From Alphaproteobacteria bacterium (lineage in GTDB: Bacteria; Pseudomonadota; Alphaproteobacteria; Kiloniellales; JAKSDN01): a stretch of DNA of 5,593 nt. The translations under genes were made by a program, and so were the position numbers. The first letter of the stretch is position 1, and each line of letters starts with the position of its first letter. The stretch lies in contig JAUVQB010000116.1 of NCBI GenBank assembly GCA_030598385.1, forward strand, positions 1 through 5,593, read 5' to 3'. The notes beneath the pieces are model-generated. The model was not told the origin of the DNA, searched no databases, and saw only the letters and a program-made list of their open reading frames with translations. This document shows, piece by piece, positions 1-4,945 of this stretch.

Positions 1-1
1 C

Positions 2-1474
2 GCCTTCGTTCTGACGGCTGCCGAGGGGCGCCATAGCGAAAACCTGCAACTCGCCCGCCGCTTGGTGGATCAGGAACCGGCCAATGCCGTGGCCCTGTTG
101 GTGCTCGCCGTGGATGCGGTGATCCGGGACCAGCGGGACACGGCCCGGGACCTGCTCGCCGCGCAGTCCGACCGGGGCTTGTCGATCCTTTACGTACCCC
201 TGCTCAACGGCTGGCTGCGGGTCGGCGCGGGCGACCTCGCGTTGGGCCAGTCGGAAGCGTCGGGGCTCGACGGCCGCGAGGGTTTCGAATCGCTCTATCT
301 GATGCACAAAGCCTTGCTCTACGACATCGGCGGCGATGCCGAGCGGGCGGGCGAGGCTTATCAGGACTTGCTGGGGCGCCTGGACTCGCCCTCTCTGCGC
401 TTAGCGGTGTTGGCCGGAAACTTCTTCGAGCGCCAGGGCCGGCATGACTTGGCCGGCGAAATATACGCCAAGTACCATTTGGCTAATCCGGACACGACCC
501 TGTTGGTTCCCTTCGCAGCCAACGACGGCGAAGGCGCCGCGGCCGTTCCGATCCTGCGCGACTACAAGGACGGCTGGGCGGAGGTGCTGTTCGATCTGGC
601 CGGCATTCTCAGCCAGGAACGGGCTGACGAGATGGCTCTCGTTCATGCTCATTTGGCCTTGCGCCTGAAGCCGGATCTGGATCTGGCCCACCTTTTGATC
701 GGCGAGATCTTGGAGGCGCAAGATCGCGGCGAGACCGCCATAGATGCCTACCGGAGAATCGATCCTGCGGCGCCGCTTGCCTGGGCCGCGCGACTGCGCG
801 TTGCCGAAGCGCTGGGCCGCATGGAGCGAGCCGAAGAGGCGGTGGTCGAGCTGGAATTCCTCGCCGCCGAACGGCCGGACAGCTTCGAGCCGCCTTATCG
901 GATCGGCAACCTGTTGCGCATGCAAGAACGCTTCGGCGAGGCCGCGGACGCTTACGACCGTGCTTACCGGAGTGTCGGCAAGTTCGAGCAGCACCACTGG
1001 AGCCTGTTCTATTTCCGCGGCATCTCGCTGGAGCGCGACGGTCAGTGGCAACGCGCGGAGGCCGATTTCCTGAAGGCGCTGGAGCTACAGCCCGAACAGC
1101 CCTATGTGATGAACTACCTGGCGTATTCCTGGGTCGAGCAGAAAGTCCATCTCGACGAAGCGCAGGAGATGCTGGTGCGCGCGGTCGAACTGCGGCCCAA
1201 CGATGGCTACATTGTCGACTCTCTGGGGTGGGTCTATTACCGCCTGGGCGATTACGAGGACGCGGCGACCTACCTCGAACGCGCGGTGGAATTGCGCCCG
1301 CAGGACCCGGTGATCAACGATCATCTCGGCGATGCCTACTGGCGGGTGGGGCGCGAGCAGGAGGCCCGGTTCCAGTGGCGGCGGTCGCTCAGCTTCAAGC
1401 CCGAAGCGGATCAGGTTCCGATTATCGACGCAAAGATCGAAAGTGGCCTGACCACGCAGCCCGAAAACATTTGA
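2..1474 (+). CDS. Tetratricopeptide-repeat protein, 5' end missing (LbcA-like TPR family)
   Basis: The reading frame is open from base 2 to a TGA at 1472-1474, so the 490 visible residues are the C-terminal part of a longer protein. A TTG at 62 lies in frame but is internal, because the frame continues upstream without a stop. TPR-like helix pairs recur throughout. The clearest run over visible residues 295-465, with the typical alternation of small and aromatic residues (for example NYLAYSW, DSLGWVYYRLGDYEDA, YLERAVELRPQDP and NDHLGDAYWRVGREQEA). Such repeats are protein-binding scaffolds with no catalytic role. The C-terminal pattern resembles the family that includes the Pseudomonas outer-membrane lipoprotein LbcA, which presents cell-wall hydrolases to the CtpA protease. 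That link is inference, and any signal peptide or lipobox would lie outside the window. The gene ends 4 bases before ispE, so the two are probably one transcript. TPR identity is firm; the specific role is unknown. Confidence 0.88.
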   Translation, partial: AFVLTAAEGRHSENLQLARRLVDQEPANAVALLVLAVDAVIRDQRDTARDLLAAQSDRGLSILYVPLLNGWLRVGAGDLALGQSEASGLDGREGFESLYLMHKALLYDIGGDAERAGEAYQDLLGRLDSPSLRLAVLAGNFFERQGRHDLAGEIYAKYHLANPDTTLLVPFAANDGEGAAAVPILRDYKDGWAEVLFDLAGILSQERADEMALVHAHLALRLKPDLDLAHLLIGEILEAQDRGETAIDAYRRIDPAAPLAWAARLRVAEALGRMERAEEAVVELEFLAAERPDSFEPPYRIGNLLRMQERFGEAADAYDRAYRSVGKFEQHHWSLFYFRGISLERDGQWQRAEADFLKALELQPEQPYVMNYLAYSWVEQKVHLDEAQEMLVRAVELRPNDGYIVDSLGWVYYRLGDYEDAATYLERAVELRPQDPVINDHLGDAYWRVGREQEARFQWRRSLSFKPEADQVPIIDAKIESGLTTQPENI

Positions 1475-1478
1475 CCGC

Positions 1479-2438
1479 GTGACCGACACCAGCGACAGCG
1501 AGGGGCCGGCCGCCAAGCCGGTCGGACGCCGTGTTTCCATCTGGGCCTGGGCCAAGGTCAATCTTTACCTACACGTCACCGGCCGGCGCCCCGATGGCTA
1601 CCACGAGATCGACAGCCTCATCGTCTTCGCCGGGATCGGCGACCGGATCGAGGTCGCGGCGGCCGATCGCCTAAACCTCCATGTCTCGGGGCCACGGGCG
1701 TCCGAGGTACCCTGGGATGGAGCGAACCTGGCCTTCCAGGCGGCCGAGGCCTTGGCGAAGAGCTGTGGCCCGGCGGGCGGCGCGCTGATCGAATTGGAAA
1801 AGCACCTGCCGGCGGCGGCGGCCGGCCTTGGCGGTGGATCGGCCGATGCGGCCGCGGTACTCGCCGGCCTGAGCCGGGCCTGGCAGGCCACTCTAACAAA
1901 TGCGCAGTTGCAGGAGATTGCCCTGGGATTGGGCGCGGACGTGCCGGTTTGCCTTTACGGCCGGCCGGCCTTCGTCGCCGGGATCGGCGAGCGCCTGACC
2001 CGTTCGCCGCCGCTGCCTCCGGCTTGGCTAGTGCTGGTCAACTGCGGTGTCGCCTTGGCGACGGCCGAGGTGTTCGCGGCGCGGGCCGGCGGCTTTTCCG
2101 GGCCGGGGCGCTGGAGCGAGACCCTGCCTGACCTCCCAGCCTTGGCGGAACGCCTGGCCGGCTTGGGCAACGATCTGGAAGCCCCGGCCCGCACTTTGGC
2201 GCCTGAAGTGGGCGAGGCGTTGACGTTGATCGGCCGTAGGCCCGACGCGCTGTTGGCGCGCATGTCGGGCAGCGGCGCCACCTGCTTCGGCCTGTTCGCC
2301 AGCGGTGAAGGGGCCCAAGACGCGGCCGCCGCGATCACGGCAGAGCGTCCCGACTGGTGGGTAAGGGTGGCGCCTCTGCTCCACGGCCCGCTCGACCGGC
2401 TGCGGGCGCCGTCGACGCCGCCCTTGCCGCCGGCATGA
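1479..2438 (+). CDS. ispE: 4-diphosphocytidyl-2-C-methyl-D-erythritol kinase
   Basis: This cytosolic GHMP-family kinase phosphorylates the 2-hydroxyl of CDP-methylerythritol with ATP, the fourth step of the MEP (non-mevalonate) route to IPP and DMAPP. The protein has 319 residues. Visible landmarks are the substrate-site segment AKVNLYLHV with Lys26, the GRRPDGYHEIDSL block (35-47), the ATP-binding glycine loop GLGGGSADAA (116-125), LGADVPV with the presumed catalytic Asp154, NDLE (231-234), and the C-terminal GHMP motif MSGSGATCFG (262-271). The usual Pro of the A-P-A-K motif is Trp here (AWAK). The GTG at 1479 is the only reasonable start: no ATG, GTG or TTG lies in frame between it and Lys26. 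This gives about 17 more N-terminal residues than most IspE proteins. No clear Shine-Dalgarno precedes it, so translation probably couples to the TPR gene ending 4 bases upstream. The C-terminus is proline-rich. All expected motifs are intact. Confidence 0.96.
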   Translation: MTDTSDSEGPAAKPVGRRVSIWAWAKVNLYLHVTGRRPDGYHEIDSLIVFAGIGDRIEVAAADRLNLHVSGPRASEVPWDGANLAFQAAEALAKSCGPAGGALIELEKHLPAAAAGLGGGSADAAAVLAGLSRAWQATLTNAQLQEIALGLGADVPVCLYGRPAFVAGIGERLTRSPPLPPAWLVLVNCGVALATAEVFAARAGGFSGPGRWSETLPDLPALAERLAGLGNDLEAPARTLAPEVGEALTLIGRRPDALLARMSGSGATCFGLFASGEGAQDAAAAITAERPDWWVRVAPLLHGPLDRLRAPSTPPLPPA

Positions 2439-2534
2439 CCGATCCCGCGGCGAAGACAGCATGCCGGGCGCTGACGTCAGGAGAGGGTGAAATCTGGCGG
2501 GAGGCCGGCGGGGCCAAGCGCGCGAAAGGCCCGG
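2439..2534. other. Convergent intergenic spacer, possible weak termination region
   Basis: These 96 bases separate the stop codons of ispE (+) and the aspartic protease (-). They contain a perfect 10-bp palindrome, CTGACGTCAG, at 2471-2480, and a 5-bp stem GGGCC (2511-2515) / GGCCC (2528-2532) with a 12-base loop. Neither has a T-run, so no standard intrinsic terminator can be called on either strand. An ATG overlaps the ispE stop codon (ATGA at 2435-2438), but its 65-codon frame runs into the opposite-strand protease gene and shows no recognisable protein features. Confidence 0.3.
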
Positions 2535-3071
2535 TTACCAGCGCAGGATCATCTGGTTGCCGTCGACCTCGTAGCCGTCGAGGCGCTCCAGCGCGCTCAT
2601 GCCGAGCAGCGACATGGACATGGGCTTGGTGATGACGGCGGCCTCAACGTCGTAGAGGTCGAGGGAGCCGATGGTGAGCTCGTCGAGGGTGACCAAGGCG
2701 ACCCGGGTGTGGCCGTTGCCGGTTTCGAACACGGCATTGTAGTCCAAGGTGGCTGGATTGAGGCCGACCCGCGACGCGTCCGCCGGGCTGAGCACGACGG
2801 TGGTGGCGCCGGTGTCCACCATGAAATCGATCGGGGTCCCGTCGACCTCGGCCTCCAGGGTGAAGTGGCCGTTGCGGCTGGACCTGAGGACCAACTGGTC
2901 GTGGGTCGCATAGCTTTCATCGGCCTGATAGGCGGCGGCGCTTTGCGCGGCGGCCTGCCGGTCGCGTTCGCCGGCCGCGCCGAGGCCACGGTCGGCAAAA
3001 TGCTCTATGCCCTTGGTGGCCAGGATCGCGAAAAACAGGAGAAGGAAGATGTTGCGCAGTGTCGTGCCCAT
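2535..3071 (-). CDS. Membrane-anchored retropepsin-like (clan AA) aspartic protease
   Basis: This is a predicted single-domain aspartic protease of the retroviral-type clan AA group common in alphaproteobacteria. With the chosen start it has 178 residues. An uncleaved membrane segment, roughly residues 7-19 (FLLLFFAILA core), follows Arg6, and an Ala/Gln-rich linker runs to about residue 55. The protease domain begins near 60. The catalytic signature MVDTGATTVVLS puts the nucleophilic Asp at 86, and the LLGMSAL block (155-161) matches the hydrophobic-hydrophobic-Gly motif of pepsin-like folds. Only one DTG motif is present, so a homodimer must form the active site, probably in the periplasm. 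The ATG at 3071 is preferred because GAGGA (3083-3079) lies 7 bases upstream of it. An ATG at 3092 and a TTG at 3164 are in frame but lack such a site. A studied relative is the Rickettsia retropepsin-like protease RC1339/APRc. The substrate is unknown. The gene is convergent with ispE. Confidence 0.9.
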   Translation of the reverse strand: MGTTLRNIFLLLFFAILATKGIEHFADRGLGAAGERDRQAAAQSAAAYQADESYATHDQLVLRSSRNGHFTLEAEVDGTPIDFMVDTGATTVVLSPADASRVGLNPATLDYNAVFETGNGHTRVALVTLDELTIGSLDLYDVEAAVITKPMSMSLLGMSALERLDGYEVDGNQMILRW

Positions 3072-3078
3072 CGGGCCG

Positions 3079-3083
3079 TCCTC
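3079..3083 (-). promoter_or_regulatory. Ribosome binding site that decides the protease start
   Basis: Read on the minus strand the sequence is GAGGA, 7 bases before the ATG at 3071. The alternative ATG at 3092 is preceded by CACTTGCGAGC, which has no Shine-Dalgarno match. This supports the 178-residue form over the 185- and 209-residue forms. Confidence 0.55.
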
Positions 3084-3225
3084 GGCAGTCATGCTCGCAA
3101 GTGATCGGCGGCAAAGACCGGTCGTGCGGCGGCCGGTCGTTGTCAGGCTCAGTCTCTCAGCCAAGGGTTAAAGTTTCGGTAAGGTTCGCCCCCGCGGTTG
3201 GTCAAGGGGGCAGGCGAGGAGGGCG

Positions 3226-3254
3226 TTGCCCGCGAGCGCGCGGGGCGCTAGATT
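3226..3254 (+). promoter_or_regulatory. Putative sigma-70 type promoter of tRNA-Gln
   Basis: TTGCCC at 3226-3231 serves as a -35 candidate and TAGATT at 3249-3254 as a -10 candidate, with exactly 17 bases between them. Each matches the consensus at 4 of 6 positions. Strong GC-rich promoters of this form (TTGnC and CTAGATT) are, to my knowledge, usual before alphaproteobacterial tRNA genes. The predicted transcript starts near 3260-3262, leaving a leader of about 60 bases before the mature tRNA. A palindrome, CCCGCG (3229-3234) / CGCGGG (3239-3244) with a 4-base loop, overlaps the -35 and fills most of the spacer. Confidence 0.5.
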
Positions 3255-3297
3255 GCCGCGCCCGGCGAGCGGTCGAGGAGTCGCTCGGCGGCGCGGC
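3255..3297 (+). repeat. GC-rich inverted repeat in the tRNA-Gln leader
   Basis: The outer arms GCCGCGCC (3255-3262) and GGCGCGGC (3290-3297) are perfectly complementary over 8 bp. The inner arms CGAGCG (3266-3271) and CGCTCG (3282-3287) pair over another 6 bp. A small asymmetric interior (CGG against GC) separates them, and the loop has 10 bases. The repeat begins immediately after the proposed -10 box, so part of the outer 5' arm may not be transcribed. It has no T-run and is unlikely to be a terminator. It could be a pre-tRNA processing structure or a DNA-level site; its function is unknown. Confidence 0.45.
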
Positions 3298-3321
3298 CGG
3301 CCACGGGCATCCAGGCGATGA

Positions 3322-3397
3322 TGGGGCGTAGCCAAGCGGTTAAGGCACCGGTTTTTGGTACCGGCACGCGCAGGTTCGAATCCTGCCGCCCCAGCCA
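3322..3397 (+). tRNA. tRNA-Gln (anticodon UUG)
   Basis: A full cloverleaf can be built. The acceptor TGGGGCG (3322-3328) pairs perfectly with CGCCCCA (3387-3393). The D stem is GCC/GGC (3331-3333/3344-3346). The anticodon stem CCGGT/ACCGG (3348-3352/3360-3364) encloses the loop TTTTGGT, putting TTG at 3355-3357 as the anticodon, which reads CAA. A 5-base variable loop follows. The T stem GCAGG/CCTGC (3370-3374/3382-3386) holds the loop TTCGAAT. The discriminator is G3394, and the CCA tail is encoded at 3395-3397. The mature gene is 76 bases. It carries the usual bacterial glutamine tRNA features, including the U-A first acceptor pair, and shows no mismatch or sign of decay. It lies divergent to the protease gene and about 360 bases upstream of ald. 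Confidence 0.97.
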
Positions 3398-3430
3398 ACC
3401 TTCCGTCCTTCGAGGGCTTCCAAGAACGAT

Positions 3431-3467
3431 CGAGTGACAAACTCGGGAGGCCCAGGTCACGGGGCCT
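3431..3467 (+). terminator. Two adjacent stem-loops after tRNA-Gln (weak terminator or 3' structure)
   Basis: The first hairpin is CGAGT (3431-3435) / ACTCG (3441-3445) with loop GACAA. The second is AGGCCC (3448-3453) / GGGCCT (3462-3467) with an 8-base loop. Only two bases separate them. They begin 33 bases after the CCA tail, a suitable place for ending the tRNA transcript, but no T-run follows either stem, so the terminator label is tentative. Confidence 0.3.
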
Positions 3468-3689
3468 GATCTGAATCATGGCGGGTTCGGACTCGCCTCT
3501 ATACGACCTCTTCTGGCCTCAAGACTTGCGCTAATCTGGCTCTGGCACGCGGCCGGGAAGGGGGCTAGGTTGTGGGCGTTACGCGGGTGCGCAAAGGCGC
3601 TCGGTTATTGGATTTATTGGCGGATCTCCGGGATGATGGGAGGCCCGGCGGTTTTCTCGTATGCGATTCTCGAACCGTCCTGCTTTAAG

Positions 3690-3722
3690 TTACACATAAA
3701 GTATGCGACCTATCTTGTGTAA
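3690..3722 (+). promoter_or_regulatory. Inverted repeat in the ald promoter region, candidate operator
   Basis: TTACACA (3690-3696) and TGTGTAA (3716-3722) are perfect 7-bp inverted arms with a 19-base spacer and centres 26 bp apart. They lie in the AT-rich island 39-71 bases before the ald start. A possible -35/-10 pair overlaps it: GTTACA (3689-3694) and TATCTT (3711-3716), 16 bases apart, each a 4 of 6 match. A palindrome AATTAATT (3721-3728) abuts the right arm. Alanine dehydrogenase genes are often controlled by Lrp/AsnC-type regulators, which fits an operator here, but the regulator is not in the window and the assignment is inference. Confidence 0.45.
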
Positions 3723-3745
3723 TTAATTGTATTTTTCGACAAACT

Positions 3746-3751
3746 GGGGAG
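3746..3751 (+). promoter_or_regulatory. Ribosome binding site of ald
   Basis: GGGGAG, with core GGAG at 3748-3751, lies 9 bases before the ATG at 3761. This supports that start and makes initiation at the in-frame-shifted upstream ATG 3727 irrelevant. Confidence 0.7.
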
Positions 3752-3760
3752 TTACCGGGG

Positions 3761-4879
3761 ATGCTGGTCGGGGTTCCGAAGGAGATCAAGATCCACGAGT
3801 ACCGGGTCGGCCTGACGCCGTCGTCGGCGCGCGAGTTGATCCATCATGGCCACCGGGTGGTGGTCGAGGCCAACGCCGGTGGCGGCATCGGCTTCGACGA
3901 CGATGCCTACCGCGCCGTGGGCGCCGAGGTCCTCGGCTCGGCCGAGGAGGTCTTCGCGGCGGCCGAAATGATCGTCAAGGTGAAGGAGCCCCAGACGAGC
4001 GAGTACGGCCTGCTGCGCGACGGCCAGATCCTTTACACCTATCTGCACCTGGCGCCCGACTTGCCTCAGACCCAGGGCCTGATCGAGTCCGGCTGCATCG
4101 CCATCGCCTACGAGACGGTCACCAGCGCCCGCGGCGGCTTGCCGCTGCTGTCGCCGATGAGCGAGGTCGCGGGCCGCATGTCGGTCCAGGTCGGCGCCCA
4201 TTGCCTGGAGAAGGAGCAGGGCGGCTCCGGCATGCTCTTGGGCGGCGTGCCCGGGGTGGCGGCGGCCAGGGTGGTGATCATCGGCGGCGGCGTCTCGGGC
4301 ACCAACGCGGCGCGCATGGCCATGGGCATGGAAGCCCACGTCACGGTGATCGACCGCTCGCTCGAACAGCTCTACGCCCTCGACCTGCAGTTCGGCCCCA
4401 TGCTGAACACCATCTATTCCACGGTCGACGCGATCGAGACCCATGTGACCGGCGCCGACCTGGTGATCGGCGCGGTGCTGGTGCCGGGCGCCGCGGCGCC
4501 CAAGCTGGTGACCCGCGACATGGTGCGCCAGATGCGCCCCGGTTCGGTCCTGGTCGACATCGCCATCGACCAGGGCGGCTGCTTCGAAACCTCGAAGCCG
4601 ACCACCCACAGCGAGCCGACCTATGTCGAGGAAGGCTGCGTGCACTACTGCGTGACCAACATGCCGGGCGCGGTGGCGCGGACCTCGACCATCGCGTTGA
4701 ACAATGCCACCCTGCCGTTCGGCCTGGCGCTTGCGGACAAGGGATACAAGCAGGCGTTGAAGGACAACGAGCATCTGCGCAACGGCCTCAACGTGGCCGG
4801 CGGCGAGGTGACCTATCAGGCCGTGGCGGAAGCCCATGGCTTGGCCTACACCCCGGCGGAGAATGTGCTGTGGGACTGA
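3761..4879 (+). CDS. ald: Alanine dehydrogenase
   Basis: This cytosolic enzyme reversibly converts L-alanine, NAD+ and water to pyruvate, ammonium and NADH. The 372 residues match the family length (about 371). By comparison with the Mycobacterium tuberculosis enzyme, the key residues sit at the same positions: Arg15 and Lys75 bind the substrate carboxylate and carbonyl, His96 and Asp270 are catalytic, and Ser134 lies in the cofactor site (block [10 protein letters not shown], 131-140). The Rossmann loop GGGVSG is at 175-180, with Asp198 at the end of the next strand to bind the NAD ribose. The blocks [18 protein letters not shown] (233-250) and [14 protein letters not shown] (263-276) are highly typical. 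The start ATG has a good ribosome binding site. The gene probably leads an operon with the aminotransferase 66 bases downstream, in which it would regenerate pyruvate from the alanine made by that enzyme. Catabolic use is inferred from context. No defects are seen. Confidence 0.97.
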   Translation: MLVGVPKEIKIHEYRVGLTPSSARELIHHGHRVVVEANAGGGIGFDDDAYRAVGAEVLGSAEEVFAAAEMIVKVKEPQTSEYGLLRDGQILYTYLHLAPDLPQTQGLIESGCIAIAYETVTSARGGLPLLSPMSEVAGRMSVQVGAHCLEKEQGGSGMLLGGVPGVAAARVVIIGGGVSGTNAARMAMGMEAHVTVIDRSLEQLYALDLQFGPMLNTIYSTVDAIETHVTGADLVIGAVLVPGAAAPKLVTRDMVRQMRPGSVLVDIAIDQGGCFETSKPTTHSEPTYVEEGCVHYCVTNMPGAVARTSTIALNNATLPFGLALADKGYKQALKDNEHLRNGLNVAGGEVTYQAVAEAHGLAYTPAENVLWD

Positions 4880-4931
4880 TCCGGCGCCCCTTTTGCGCGC
4901 ACGGAATTTCTGACACCGAGACCATGAAACT

Positions 4932-4935
4932 GGAG
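4932..4935 (+). promoter_or_regulatory. Ribosome binding site of the aminotransferase
   Basis: GGAG lies 10 bases before the ATG at 4946. It also falls inside a five-codon mini-frame, ATG AAA CTG GAG TGA (4924-4938), that ends 7 bases before the gene start. The mini-frame may be chance, or could act in translational coupling. Confidence 0.5.
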
Positions 4936-4945
4936 TGATCGGCCG

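Larger units (their letters stand above)
3398..3760 (+). other. 363-base intergenic region between tRNA-Gln and ald
   Basis: No convincing protein gene is present. The longest feature-like plus-strand frame is an 18-codon ATG frame at 3478-3534 without a Shine-Dalgarno site. Composition changes along the region: the first ~260 bases are moderately GC-rich, while about 3681-3737 is clearly AT-rich, as expected of a promoter. It contains paired stem-loops at 3431-3467, a 7-bp direct repeat TTATTGG at 3605-3611 and 3614-3620, an inverted repeat at 3690-3722, and the ald ribosome binding site. No tRNA-end duplication or integrase remnant is visible, and I recognise no riboswitch consensus. Confidence 0.6.

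Noticed and set aside
401..1561. Minus-strand frames of 216 and 158 codons opposite the TPR gene and ispE start
   Set aside because: They are shadows of the TPR coding frame, with no domain signal and no start context.
2435..2632. An ATGA start overlapping the ispE stop, giving a 65-codon frame
   Set aside because: The overlap suggests coupling, but most of the frame lies antisense to the aspartic protease and the product is an Arg/Ala/Gly-rich string without recognisable features.
2487..3104. A 205-codon plus-strand frame opposite the aspartic protease
   Set aside because: It is the antisense of a gene with a clear DTG active site and membrane anchor, and has no family resemblance.
3177..3205. 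Possible protease promoter on the minus strand (TTGACC, then TTACCG after 17 bases)
   Set aside because: The -35 is good but the -10 candidate matches the consensus poorly, so I did not call it.
3168..3479. Minus-strand frames of 103 and 70 codons running across the tRNA
   Set aside because: They translate the antisense of tRNA-Gln, giving the well-known spurious peptides of the RQDSNLR and GFEPAR kind; the tRNA is intact and explains the conservation.
3478..3534. An 18-codon ATG frame as a possible leader peptide of ald
   Set aside because: It has no Shine-Dalgarno, no run of alanine or other regulatory codons, and lies more than 220 bases from ald with no attenuator structure visible.
3543..3558. 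TGGCAC resembling a sigma-54 -24 element
   Set aside because: The required GC of the -12 element is missing at the correct spacing (the sequence there is CGGG).
3668..3685. Possible duplicated tRNA 3' end (attachment site) in TCTCGAACCGTCCTGC
   Set aside because: It resembles the T-arm only over short interrupted stretches. There is no exact repeat of the tRNA end and no integrase nearby.
3727..4938. A 403-codon plus-strand frame overlapping ald
   Set aside because: It is very rich in Arg, Gly and Pro, matches no family and lies out of frame with ald, which has the ribosome binding site and all catalytic residues.
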